DNA of 64,000 nucleotides from Maledivibacter sp. (GTDB lineage: Bacteria > Bacillota > Clostridia > Peptostreptococcales > Caminicellaceae). Both the position numbers and the translations under genes were made by a program. Location of the stretch: the NCBI GenBank assembly GCA_025210375.1, contig JAOASB010000037.1, forward strand, positions 124,001 to 188,000, written 5' to 3'. The notes beneath the pieces were generated by a model. The model was given only the letters and a program-made list of their open reading frames with translations, did not search any database and had not been told where the DNA came from. This document shows positions 53,190 through 61,704 of the stretch, in pieces (within the stretch, counting starts at the first letter, position 1; the number at the start of each line of letters is the position of its first letter).

Positions 53190-54113
53190 CTAAACTTCTC
53201 TTTTATGCTGCGGATGATATAAAATTCTTTCATAGTCAGTGTTTCTACTATCCATATCACCTAGACAAATTCTTTCATGATCTGGAACCTGTTCATATAG
53301 TATTCGCAGACATTCTCTAGCCTCTTCAGAAGGATATTGCAAATATTGTAGGTATGCATTTCTACATCTATCTAAGATTGATTCACTACCATTCAACTTG
53401 TCATGTATGTCTTTTAACTCTTTATACTTCTCATATATATCTACTGAACCACCTGAACTATTAGACAATGTTAATTCTCCTAGACCAGAGAAAATTACAG
53501 GCATAGGTTGGTTAAAACTTGTAAAAAATATACCTTCATCAAACATTTCTTTAATATTCTCAATCGTATACTTTATTTCAAATTCAGCATTATAGCACAC
53601 GATATTACCATCTTTATATACAACCAAATTTACCAAATAAGTTTTAGAATCATGTTTTAAAAATACTGTGAATCCTCCACCTCCTACTGTGCGATATCCT
53701 AACTCACTCTTAACATAGAACTCTTTAGGACTAGGAGAGTACCTAATTCTTCGTCTTTCTAGCTTTTCTTCTTCCATTTGCGTAACAGTGTATATATTTG
53801 TTAGCTTTGGATTAAGCTTCTTGATAGTCTTCTTGATATAGTTGAAATAGCTTTTATTGTCATGGTCCCATCTAGCTTCAATGACTTTATAGTTGCCTAA
53901 ATGAAAAATTGATATATTTTCACCTTCTGGTATTTGTGTTACTAGCCAATTAGTTTTTAGTTTCTCTTTTAACCCTTTAATATCTACTAAATCCCAACAA
54001 TTTACCATACCATCTTCATAGACTTCCATATTGATATAATGAAAATTCCCATTCCTAATTATCGCTGGAATTCTAGTTCCTTCTACAGTTTTTTGTCTAC
54101 TTATTTTCTGCAT
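53190..54113 (-). CDS. Hypothetical protein with two copies of one domain
   Basis: No family recognised. Two segments look homologous: INMEVYEDGMVNCWDLVDI followed by LKEKLKTNWLVTQIPEG (about 27-65), and VNLVVYKDGNIVCYNAEFEI followed by IKEMFDEGIFFTSF (about 165-205). The repeat suggests an internally duplicated beta-rich domain. The C-terminal ~80 residues are helical. There is no signal peptide. AGGAGG precedes the ATG. It is paired with the 118-residue protein; a toxin-immunity style role is possible but unsupported. Confidence 0.6.
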   Translation of the reverse strand: MQKISRQKTVEGTRIPAIIRNGNFHYINMEVYEDGMVNCWDLVDIKGLKEKLKTNWLVTQIPEGENISIFHLGNYKVIEARWDHDNKSYFNYIKKTIKKLNPKLTNIYTVTQMEEEKLERRRIRYSPSPKEFYVKSELGYRTVGGGGFTVFLKHDSKTYLVNLVVYKDGNIVCYNAEFEIKYTIENIKEMFDEGIFFTSFNQPMPVIFSGLGELTLSNSSGGSVDIYEKYKELKDIHDKLNGSESILDRCRNAYLQYLQYPSEEARECLRILYEQVPDHERICLGDMDSRNTDYERILYHPQHKREV

Positions 54114-54281
54114 ATAAGCCTCCTATTCATTTGTATACTAAAGCAACTTCACTTAATCGTAATAGATAACAAGCCCATAAAATATAATTCTTACCCCTTA
54201 TCAAACATATCTCCCACCATCACATCTTTTTCCTTATTTTAACTTATATCACTCTCTCTGTCTATGATTCTTCAAACCATA

Positions 54282-54539
54282 TTACATATCCGACATGTCA
54301 AAGATTCTTTTCACTATAGATGAGCTTTCACCATCAGGAGTTAGTTTTTTATCCTTGTCTTTCACAAAACCATAGGGTTCATAAGCTGTCATATGAATAC
54401 CTACAGTTTGGCAGAGCTTGTCTAACAATCTGCCTATAGCTTCTATTAGCTCGTATATCCAAAATAGATATGGCCGCTGTATCTGTTTCCGTTCTAATTG
54501 CACGACCATTTTTTTGTTGGAAAATAGATTAATTTGCAT
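54282..54539 (-). pseudogene. Remnants of a large serine recombinase and a DinG-like helicase
   Basis: The C-terminal half of one frame reads EPYGFVKDKDKKLTPDGES followed by SIVKRIFDM, the pattern at the start of the recombinase domain of large serine recombinases. In a second frame, 54379-54510 encodes GRAIRTETDTAAISILDIRA, resembling the C-terminal motif of DinG/Rad3-like helicases. Both are short and out of frame with each other, so this is decayed mobile-element DNA and not a working gene. Confidence 0.55.
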
Positions 54540-54757
54540 TATATTTTTTGATTTTTAGGTGGGCATGGTCAATATTTAGTAATATTTTCATTATTATCCC
54601 ATTTTATATAATTATCTTTGAAAAAAAACCGATATATTTTGTGGAGTGTAGTATAGTAATTAAGAACGGAGCCGTTGTTTATATAATCTTACAATTAAAG
54701 GAAATAAAACTAATCGTGCTTCAAGCGAAAGAAGAAGTATAAAATTAGAAAGTGATT

Positions 54758-54937
54758 AAAGTTGGATTAATGCATCTATGTACTCATGGACAGCCGAAGT
54801 TCCTGTTTCAATGAATAAACTATTAAAGAGTAGATGGGAATTAAGACTTGAAGGAAGAGTTTACAGTAGTTCAAGACCTTATAGTTTATCACCTAAAATT
54901 CAATTCTACTATGTATATCCTGTGCTACCAAATTAAT
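54758..54937 (+). pseudogene. 3' remnant of an unidentified protein
   Basis: A frame lacking a start encodes WINASMYSWTAEVPVSMNK, then RWELRLEGRVYSSSRPYSL, and ends QFYYVYPVLPN before a stop. It looks like the beta-rich end of a larger exported protein. The region 54540-54757 shows no gene. Confidence 0.4.
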
Positions 54938-54999
54938 ATGATATGATAATTACTTACTACACCTCATAATTTATGTTGCTGAGAAAAGGAGGAGCCACC

Positions 55000-55752
55000 T
55001 TGAGATTAAACCATATTTATAGCTTATTAAATTCGAATTCAATAAATCAATTACTAAAAACACCTTATCGTAATTCAACTAATTTCTCTTATAAGGAATA
55101 TCCGAACTTCACAAAAGATAGCATAGCTATCTCTGATATTGCTAGACAGTTGAATCAAGCTCATAATAGATTATCTTCTATTACCAATATTAATGGTAGT
55201 GAAATCAGCTCTTTAAAAGCAGTCGACAACTCTCTTAGTTTCAAAAATAATTCCTACTATGATTTAAATATCAATGGAACAAGGGCTATTTTTACTACAG
55301 ATACCTCTGGACATATCACTATGCCTTATAAAGAATTGGAAATTGAAAGTGGTTCACTCTCACCATCCACTTACGCTGAAATAGATAAAATTGAAAAGTT
55401 CTTTACTTATCTTTCGACTGATCGAAGTGGTATGTTGATTCGATTGTCTTATTCCAATAGTGAAACAAAAGAGATGCTAAATAATATAGGGATTAAATCC
55501 GGATTTTTCACTATAAAAAATAATGGTAATACAAATGAATTTTGTTTGTTAGATGATGGAACACTATATCCAAAATATCAATCAGAAGCTCATAGATTTG
55601 CGTTAAATCACACTGATTATTTTAAAGAAGGGTATACATCAGAGTCAGTTTTCAAAATTGACGGTAAAGAATACAAACTCAATGATAATGGTCAGTTAAA
55701 CATACCTGAAGGTGTCATGTGTTTAACTGAAACAATGGAAATAATAAAATAA
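55000..55752 (+). CDS. Hypothetical protein
   Basis: I do not recognise this protein of about 250 residues. It starts at TTG 55000 behind AAAGGAGGAG, a strong ribosome site. The N-terminal ~70 residues are Ser/Asn-rich and probably flexible. The later part includes a YYDLNINGTRAIFTTD segment and a helix KIEKFFTYLST. There is no signal peptide or cysteine cluster except single Cys residues late. It is followed by a good terminator, and it is one of few plus-strand genes in the island. Confidence 0.6.
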   Translation: MRLNHIYSLLNSNSINQLLKTPYRNSTNFSYKEYPNFTKDSIAISDIARQLNQAHNRLSSITNINGSEISSLKAVDNSLSFKNNSYYDLNINGTRAIFTTDTSGHITMPYKELEIESGSLSPSTYAEIDKIEKFFTYLSTDRSGMLIRLSYSNSETKEMLNNIGIKSGFFTIKNNGNTNEFCLLDDGTLYPKYQSEAHRFALNHTDYFKEGYTSESVFKIDGKEYKLNDNGQLNIPEGVMCLTETMEIIK

Positions 55753-55753
55753 A

Positions 55754-55790
55754 AATAAGCCTTTTTCTATTAGGCTTATTTTTTATTATC
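55754..55790 (+). terminator. Rho-independent terminator
   Basis: AATAAGCCT pairs with AGGCTTATT and is followed by TTTTT, directly after the stop codon of the plus-strand gene. Confidence 0.85.
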
Positions 55791-55867
55791 CAAAATGCGA
55801 GTGTATCTAAACCTGTGCTTAAACGGTTAACCATATTTTTACATAACACTATTAACCAGCCAATCTA

Positions 55868-55937
55868 TAAAACTTGGAAATTTGTCAAGGTCAGAGTTAT
55901 CCGTGCATTTTAACCTTGATAAATTTCTAAGTTTTGA
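55868..55937. repeat. Imperfect 21-bp inverted repeat
   Basis: AAAACTTGGAAATTTGTCAAG and a mirrored CTTGATAAATTTCTAAGTTTT are separated by about 20 bases, with three mismatches. It lies between the plus-strand gene and the decayed Tad genes and could be a former mobile-element end. Confidence 0.5.
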
Positions 55938-55954
55938 CATACTATAAGATAGGG

Positions 55955-56812
55955 TTATGCAAACCTAAGCGAGAGTTGATTTACACCCTTGTTGGAGTAT
56001 AAGGTGTCGATTTTTTGACTGATACGTATATAACTCATTGGCGTTGTTTTCCCACTGGATGTTGCACCTGTAAAACATATACTCTCACCATATCTATGTA
56101 CCAATGTTAGAAAATCTAACATTTCCTCTGTTGCAGTTCCAGTCTTGATAAAATCTTCTTTAGTTAGTTTTCTAGGGTTAACAATACGGATAGATAAAGA
56201 TACACCAACATCAAGCTTATGATCTTCTATATATTTCTTAATATAGGATTTGAGCTTTATTTTGCTATTCTCTATACCTTCACCCGATATGAGAATGGCA
56301 TAATTACTTGAAATATGCTCTTGTACACGCCTTAGTACCTCTGCAAAATCTAAATATTTACTCATAATCATCCTGCTCCTTTTTCTTAATAAATTGGGCT
56401 TTGAAAGTATATCTGATTGAATAATTGATGATGCATCAATTATGAGATAATCAGCTAGATGGGATAGATTAACGATTAATTCGTTTGCTCTATCGGCTGT
56501 ATATTCAGCATGGGTCTTATAGTCCTCTCCTTGTCTATAACCTAGAAAAGTAAGATTTTTATTATCCTTTAATGTTATCAAATTCTTAAGTATGTCTTCT
56601 TGGGTTAGCGTGACCATTTCAAGTAATTTGCCTAGTGATTTGTTTTCTTCTCTTGTATATGGAAGTATTGTTCCAATAGGTGGGGCTATTATATCGGTAG
56701 ATAGCATAATAACGTTATTATTCTTATATAATCTTCTAGCCAATTTTATTGTAAGGGTGGTCTTTCCACTATTGGGACTACCCCATAGGGTGATAACTTT
56801 ACTCAACTCCAC
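55955..56812 (-). pseudogene. Deletion-fused CpaE/ParA-like and CpaF/TadA-like ATPases
   Basis: Residues 1-150 resemble the CpaE/ParA-like ATPase of Tad-type or ICE operons, with Walker A WGSPNSGKTTLTIK. At about 155 the sequence jumps to the N-terminus of a CpaF/TadA secretion ATPase (FAEVLRRVQEHISSNY), then skips to its middle (SIRIVNPRKLTKEDF, GTATEEMLDFL, and Walker A GATSSGKTT), then ends in unrelated sequence without Walker B. The frame stays open, but the CpaF part has at least two internal deletions. It is more likely a remnant than a working enzyme. Confidence 0.7.
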
Positions 56813-57107
56813 TCACCCCCGATTGGTTATAATTAAGTTCATTAGTTGATTCCTTTATAGGACTGTCCTTATTACCTTTACTAGCTAAGTCTTTTAAAAT
56901 CTCGTCTTGCTCCATTAAAAAAGCCTTTGTATTCTCGCTATTTCCACGATATACAAAGGCTAAATGTATTTTCCTGTTGGTTTCAAGATCGGCAAGCATG
57001 ATTGCTTGTTTTTCTGTTACTTTAAGTGTGATGGCTATTGGTAGTTCCTTTTCCTCTCCATCTTCTGTTTCTGCTTGACTTATATCATATCCTGTCCCTA
57101 AAGTAAT
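56799..57107 (-). pseudogene. CpaB/RcpC-like (SAF) protein, 5'-truncated
   Basis: The frame can be read from 57107 (GTGYDISQAETEDGEEKELP) through the only ATG at 56999 (LADLETNRKIHLAFVYRG) to 56799, with a stop just before 57107. The pattern fits the C-terminal part of SAF/CpaB-type pilus proteins, whose gene usually precedes the CpaE/CpaF ATPases as here. The start region is missing. Confidence 0.5.
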
Positions 57108-57114
57108 TTATTAT

Positions 57115-57276
57115 TCATCTTTTTTCTATTCCTAATGTCTCTAATACACTTCCCATATCTTGTATACTTTCTTGTAATGAATTGTTATTCTCAATAATGT
57201 AATCTACATCTTTTTTTACTAAACCAATTTTATTCTTATCCCTAATAGTTCTCTTATCAAATGAAGTGCTCCCTGT
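57115..57276 (-). pseudogene. 3' remnant, possibly of a nucleotide kinase
   Basis: A frame without a start encodes KKDVDYIIENNNSLQESIQ, then VLETLGIEK and a stop. This resembles the last helix of P-loop kinases such as dephospho-CoA kinase-like or nucleoside kinases. Very short. The rest of 57277-57472 contains a hairpin (57417-57449, GGTAGACATTTT arms) and no gene. Confidence 0.3.
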
Positions 57277-57472
57277 CAAGTATACAAGTAAATAATAGGT
57301 AAATTACTCTGTTTTATTTGTATGCCCAAAATATTAAAATAATAATAAAAGAATTTCATACTGTTTTGAGTATAAATTTCTTTTTTTGCAAATCTTAACT
57401 TAGTGACATTGCTCTTACGATAGACATTTTTATTATTTAAAATGTCTACCGAATGGGGAGCATATCACCTAA

Positions 57473-58165
57473 TTAATTGTTTTTATGAATATGGTATAGA
57501 CTATCCTCTTCTAGTATTAATAGAAAATTTACTTTACCCACTTCAAGCACAACTTCATTCCCGTTCTTACTAATCTCTTTATAGTAAATATGCTCATCAT
57601 CGTAATACAAAACATTATTAACATCATTATATACAAATCCTGGCATTTTAGTTTTTGCTATAGCTTGTTTCTGTCTAATGCTATGTTCATCAATTACAAT
57701 ACTGTAAATATTAATCCCTGTAATATTAGAGAATCTATAATCGGTAACATATATATAATACTGCACATCGCTTAATTTTACCATATTATTGATTCTTGTA
57801 CTCCCATTACTGTCAATTAATTCCACTCCTCCATCACACATAGCAATGTGGTAGCTACCTCTTGCACTAGATCCATAAGATTCTGGATTTTCTATGTACT
57901 CAATAATTCGAAAACCATCCTTTTCGTAAACTTTAATTAGAGGTGAAAAATCCTCTATATCTTCGCTAGAAATTGTAGGATTTTCAATTAAGTAATTTAC
58001 TAATGATTCCATTATGTCGGCGCTTTCTGTAGCTTCTATAGCTCCTTTATCCCATTTTTCAAATATAGCTTTAAAGTCACTATCTTTTTCTTGATTACTG
58101 TTTACTATTAGAAATGCTCCTACCAGTAAGATAGGTATAAGCACAATTATATATATTTTTTTCAT
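57473..58165 (-). CDS. Membrane-anchored or exported hypothetical protein
   Basis: A 230-residue protein with one N-terminal hydrophobic helix (MKKIYIIVLIPILLVGAFLIV) lacking a lipobox or clear cleavage site, so probably anchored with an external domain. The external part is beta-rich: DGFRIIEYIENPESYGSS, HIAMCDGGVELIDSNGSTR, YYIYVTDYRFSNITG. No family recognised. It precedes the pair of broken LQKE-type genes on the same strand and may have worked with them. Confidence 0.65.
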   Translation of the reverse strand: MKKIYIIVLIPILLVGAFLIVNSNQEKDSDFKAIFEKWDKGAIEATESADIMESLVNYLIENPTISSEDIEDFSPLIKVYEKDGFRIIEYIENPESYGSSARGSYHIAMCDGGVELIDSNGSTRINNMVKLSDVQYYIYVTDYRFSNITGINIYSIVIDEHSIRQKQAIAKTKMPGFVYNDVNNVLYYDDEHIYYKEISKNGNEVVLEVGKVNFLLILEEDSLYHIHKNN

Positions 58166-58248
58166 TTTGTTATTCCTCTTCCTTTAAGTATATTCGCCAA
58201 AAAGATACCTGATTAAAAAATAATTAGGTATCGATAATGGCGCAAAAT

Positions 58249-59155
58249 TTAATACCAGCTATCCCACCAACCTTCAAAAATCTGTAGGAATAAGTAATTA
58301 CCTCCACCTATTGTAGGTGCTAATTCATAATCTATAACATGTGGAGTATAAGTATATAATACCCACGCAGGGTATGTATCAACATATATCTTACCCGCAT
58401 ATGTTACACCATCAATTGTTTTAGATTTCCCTCCGTTGACTTTCTTATAAACACTTAATTCAGAATCATCTAGCCACTTACTATACATCCATTTGGCAGC
58501 AAGCTCAACTTGTTTGTCAAAGCCAGTGTATGTGGTTATATCCCCACCATCTGTTGCACCATAATCCATTGCATAATAGAATGCTCTTCTTTTAACGTTA
58601 GTATTAGAGCTAGTGATAATACTAGCTTCTTTTTGTAATGTGACTAGTATTACTTTTGGATTTATTTTTCCATCTTTAGCAGCTTCATGAATAACAGTTG
58701 AAGGTTTAACACTTCTACCAGTATCATATGCATTCCCATCCGAATTAATTGCATATATTTTTATGTTGTCTTTTAATACAGATTTCTTTTTTTCAAGAAA
58801 ACTCTGTATATCAGATTCAATCAGAGCTTTATCACTGTTATAAATAAAATTAGATGAGCTTAAAAGTGAGTTCATTCTTTTACCTTTAACGTAATAATCA
58901 GTTGACTTTGACTGACTAATATTATTATTTTCAAGTCCATCAAGTACTGAATCATCGATTATCCCTTCAGAATATTCTGAAGCGTATTTATGCTTTTTAC
59001 TTACTAATGGATCGTTAACTTTAAATGAACTACTCTCTTCACTGATATTATCACGATAAAAAGATATTTGCAATTTATTATTAAAGTAAGCATTCTCAAC
59101 AATATCCTACACATACTATAATTAAGATTATTATTATTATATAAGTTTTTTTCAA
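58249..59155 (-). pseudogene. Exported LQKE-motif protein, frameshifted after the signal peptide
   Basis: From TTG 59155 (GGGAGTG upstream) a signal-like helix LKKTYIIIIILIIVCVGY is encoded, then a stop. A one-base shift near 59100 restores the long frame to 58249. The main domain has PKVILVTLQKEASII, GATDGGDITTYTGFDKQVE, then GGGNYLFLQIFEGWW. It recalls exported proteins of actinobacteria and clostridia with an ILVTLQKEQGL core and a C-terminal aromatic region, some thought lysozyme-like; function is not known to me. The reading frame break could also be a sequencing error. Confidence 0.6.
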
Positions 59156-59218
59156 ATTATCACTCCCTTTATTAAAAACAATTGATTCTATAAATCCTAT
59201 TATTTTATTTTCAGACAT

Positions 59219-59251
59219 ACTCTCACAGTAGCAATTTATCACTGTGAGAGT
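59219..59251. terminator. Hairpin between the two LQKE-type genes
   Basis: ACTCTCACAGT and ACTGTGAGAGT form a perfect 11-bp stem with an 11-base loop. No T run follows on the minus strand, so termination is uncertain. Confidence 0.45.
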
Positions 59252-59267
59252 ATAATAAACTTAGATA

Positions 59268-59757
59268 TTATTCCCAATCATCGCTCCAATATCCTTCAAA
59301 TATTTGGCAGAACAAATAATTACCTCCACCAAATTTAGGTGAAAACGATGTGTCTATTGTCCAAGGAGTATATTTGTATAGGGCATATGTTCCCCAATTC
59401 TTTACCCATATCTCTCCTTTATAAGTAACTCCTTTTGAAGTTTTATCTTTACCATTATTAACAGTCATTTTAACTGGCATCCCTGTAGCCTCATACCATT
59501 TATCATATAATAACTTTGTGCCTTTATCCACTTGCTTATCAAATCCCGTATAAGAATTATAATCACCACCATCTGTAGCTCCCATTCCCATTGCAAAGTA
59601 AAATCTTCTCGAACTATATTCTACTGTTCCGCTTTTTGAACCAATTAAAGAACTTTCTTTCTGCAAAGTTGCTAATATAACTTTAGCATTTATAGAGTGT
59701 TCTTGTTGTGCATCATATATTACCTTAATGGGTTTAATTTTTTTATTAGTATTGTAA
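59268..59757 (-). pseudogene. 5'-truncated paralogue of the LQKE-motif protein
   Basis: The frame continues upstream of its only Met to about 59757 (IKPIKVIYDAQQEHSINAK), where a stop interrupts. It lacks the signal peptide and about 100 N-terminal residues of the paralogue at 58249-59155. The shared parts are AKVILATLQKESSLI, GATDGGDYNSYTGFDKQVD, WYEATGMPVKMTVNNGK and GGGNYLFCQIFEGYW. So this is a tandem duplication with one copy truncated. Confidence 0.65.
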
Positions 59758-59910
59758 AGCTTTCTTCTATATTAGATATCATTATATTAATCATTTCCCA
59801 TTTAAAATGCTAGATAAGTATATTGTCTATACCCATCTAGCTTGGAATTGTTGGTATCCTACACATTTATTACTTTAGAATGGAATATAATTATTGTATG
59901 TTTCTCTCTC

Positions 59911-61014
59911 TTACTGTATTTCTCGTCTTATAACCTCCTCACCGCTTTGTTTCAATTCTTCAGCGGTCTTCTTTATTGACTTATAATATTCTTTAGCAGG
60001 ATATAGAGTAGTTTCACCCTCTAAAACATATGGATAAAACAAATCATATTCTAAAACACTATTATTATTTTCGTTAATTTTCAAATTCAAATATTGTACA
60101 TTTCTATCTGTCACATTATAATCTGGCATAAATTCTTGAATCCAACCTTCCATTATATTTTCAGCAATTGCTATTTTATCTTTATCATTTAATTCTGAAA
60201 TAGCTTGTTTCATTCCTAGAATAAATGGATTATCTATAGGATTACGAATTAATGTTATATCAAAATATACATTTACATCTACTGTTCTCTTTGCCTCATT
60301 CTCCTCTGAATTAAATTCATAATTAAAGTTTTCAAGCTTATATACATTTTTATCAAAGTATTTAATATACATATCCTTTATATCTTTAGCAATAATTTCT
60401 GCTTGGCTAACATTTAGGCTTTTTATTGACTTATCAAAATGAATATCTAAATTTGAAGTGTCTTTAATATTTTTTTCAATCGTTTGTCTATTCAATTCAC
60501 CAGATAGTATACTATCTGATATACTACCAGCACCACCTATAACATATATATTGTATTTGAGTTCATCTGTCACTTTATTATTGTTAATGATATTCTCAAT
60601 TTCTAACCTATATAGAAACGTAGTTATTCCTGGCCCTCCATCATGAGATTTTTCTTCATAATCTTGTTTTGATTTAAACTTCATATCAGCATTTATGTAT
60701 ATATCAATTAGAATACTATCTGTTTTAAATTGCTCATTATTAAATTCAATCGTTATCCAATCAAATACATAATTTTCACCATCTTTAGGTAATATATAAT
60801 CATCTTTTATTTTCTTTAGAATGCAAGAAGCCTGATTATCATCTAATGTATGTGTTAGATTTATTATTTTCTTGGCTTCTTTATGTTTTTCTTGCACCAC
60901 ATCATTTACATCTATTTGATTGTTTGACGCATTATCAATATTGTTACAGCCTCCAGTAATGGCTAGTATTATTAGAAGTAAAATTATATTATAAGTATGC
61001 TTTTTTAATATCAT
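59911..61014 (-). CDS. Lipoprotein, unknown function
   Basis: A 367-residue protein with a signal peptide ending in ITGGC (Cys at about residue 23). The mature part has two similar halves: KIINLTHTLDDNQASCILKKI and SIKSLNVSQAEIIAKDIKD each lead into a stretch beginning with strand-like VFDWITIEF or NFNYEFNSE and ending in Asp/Asn-rich beta segments. This suggests an internal duplication. No family recognised. It is the gene nearest the right border of the island. Confidence 0.75.
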   Translation of the reverse strand: MILKKHTYNIILLLIILAITGGCNNIDNASNNQIDVNDVVQEKHKEAKKIINLTHTLDDNQASCILKKIKDDYILPKDGENYVFDWITIEFNNEQFKTDSILIDIYINADMKFKSKQDYEEKSHDGGPGITTFLYRLEIENIINNNKVTDELKYNIYVIGGAGSISDSILSGELNRQTIEKNIKDTSNLDIHFDKSIKSLNVSQAEIIAKDIKDMYIKYFDKNVYKLENFNYEFNSEENEAKRTVDVNVYFDITLIRNPIDNPFILGMKQAISELNDKDKIAIAENIMEGWIQEFMPDYNVTDRNVQYLNLKINENNNSVLEYDLFYPYVLEGETTLYPAKEYYKSIKKTAEELKQSGEEVIRREIQ

Positions 61015-61056
61015 ACACCCACCTCATTTTCTAATTAAAGCTTTCTATTTAGGCAA

Positions 61057-61152
61057 TTATTCGTCTTCTATTATTGAACTAGAAGGAATATAAAATTTAA
61101 CGCTATCCTATGAAGAATCATAAGTATACTCTTCTTTTGATTTTTTCAACAT
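61057..61152 (-). pseudogene. Short ORF with in-frame UAG behind a strong ribosome site
   Basis: AGGAGGG precedes an ATG at 61152. The frame reads MLKKSKEEYTYDSS, then UAG, then DSVKFYIPSSSIIEDE and UAA. Either a 14-residue peptide is made or the 31-codon gene has been broken by one substitution. The rest of 61015-61256 shows no gene. Confidence 0.35.
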
Positions 61153-61256
61153 TGTTCCCTCCTAATGAATTTTATTTTCTGGTTTGATTTTTTTAATTGT
61201 CACAACAAAGTTCAAAAATTTTAAGTTTATATGTCTTACTTACGCTAAATGTGTAA

Positions 61257-61428
61257 TTTGAAATATGTTCTGATATACTCTCTGTCATTACTTCGTACAG
61301 GGTAGATGGTTCAATAGATAAACATTCAAAAAAATAATCAGACCCTAATTACTTAGGATCTTCCTTTAGACCGTTGAATGCTCTTTTCAGCTTACATAAA
61401 GCTTTTTTCTCAATCCTAGATACATAGG
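61257..61428 (-). repeat. Island border repeat (sigK 3' end), right copy
   Basis: The same 168-base segment as 52109-52278: 92 bases downstream of the sigK stop through the YVSRIEKKALCKL codons. A pair of such repeats, one inside the complete gene end and one displaced, is how elements that insert at a gene 3' end look. Confidence 0.75.
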
Positions 61429-61642
61429 AACGTGAGATGCCTAATAGCTTTGCTATTTCCCTTTGTGTCTTGCACCCTCCATTAGCTAAACCATATCTTA
61501 GCTCGATTACAGTTTTCTCTCTATTTTTTAGAACCTTCGCCATTTTATGATATAGTTTTTTAACCTGCATTTTAAGTTCCACTTCATCAATCACCGAATC
61601 ACAATCGGTACCAAGAATATCCATGAGGGAGATTTCATTGCC
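61349..61642 (-). pseudogene. sigK: C-terminal part of sporulation sigma factor K (split gene)
   Basis: It encodes sigma region 4 of the mother-cell factor sigma-K: KGNEISLMDILGTD, REKTVIELRYGL, KTQREIAKLLGISRSYVSRI, EKKAL. The SRSYVSRIEKKAL motif fits SigK better than SigE, SigF or SigG. Homology begins at codons GGC AAT GAA (61634-61642), with a stop two codons upstream, so regions 2 and 3 are absent. The only ATG is at 61624. In B. subtilis and C. difficile sigK can be split by the skin element and rejoined during sporulation, and I recall AATGA as the B. subtilis crossover. Confidence 0.8.
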
Positions 61643-61704
61643 CTTAACTATTTATCAGCGAGAACCTATTTAGTAGGAAATGTGGTTATTGATCTTAATT
61701 CCAC

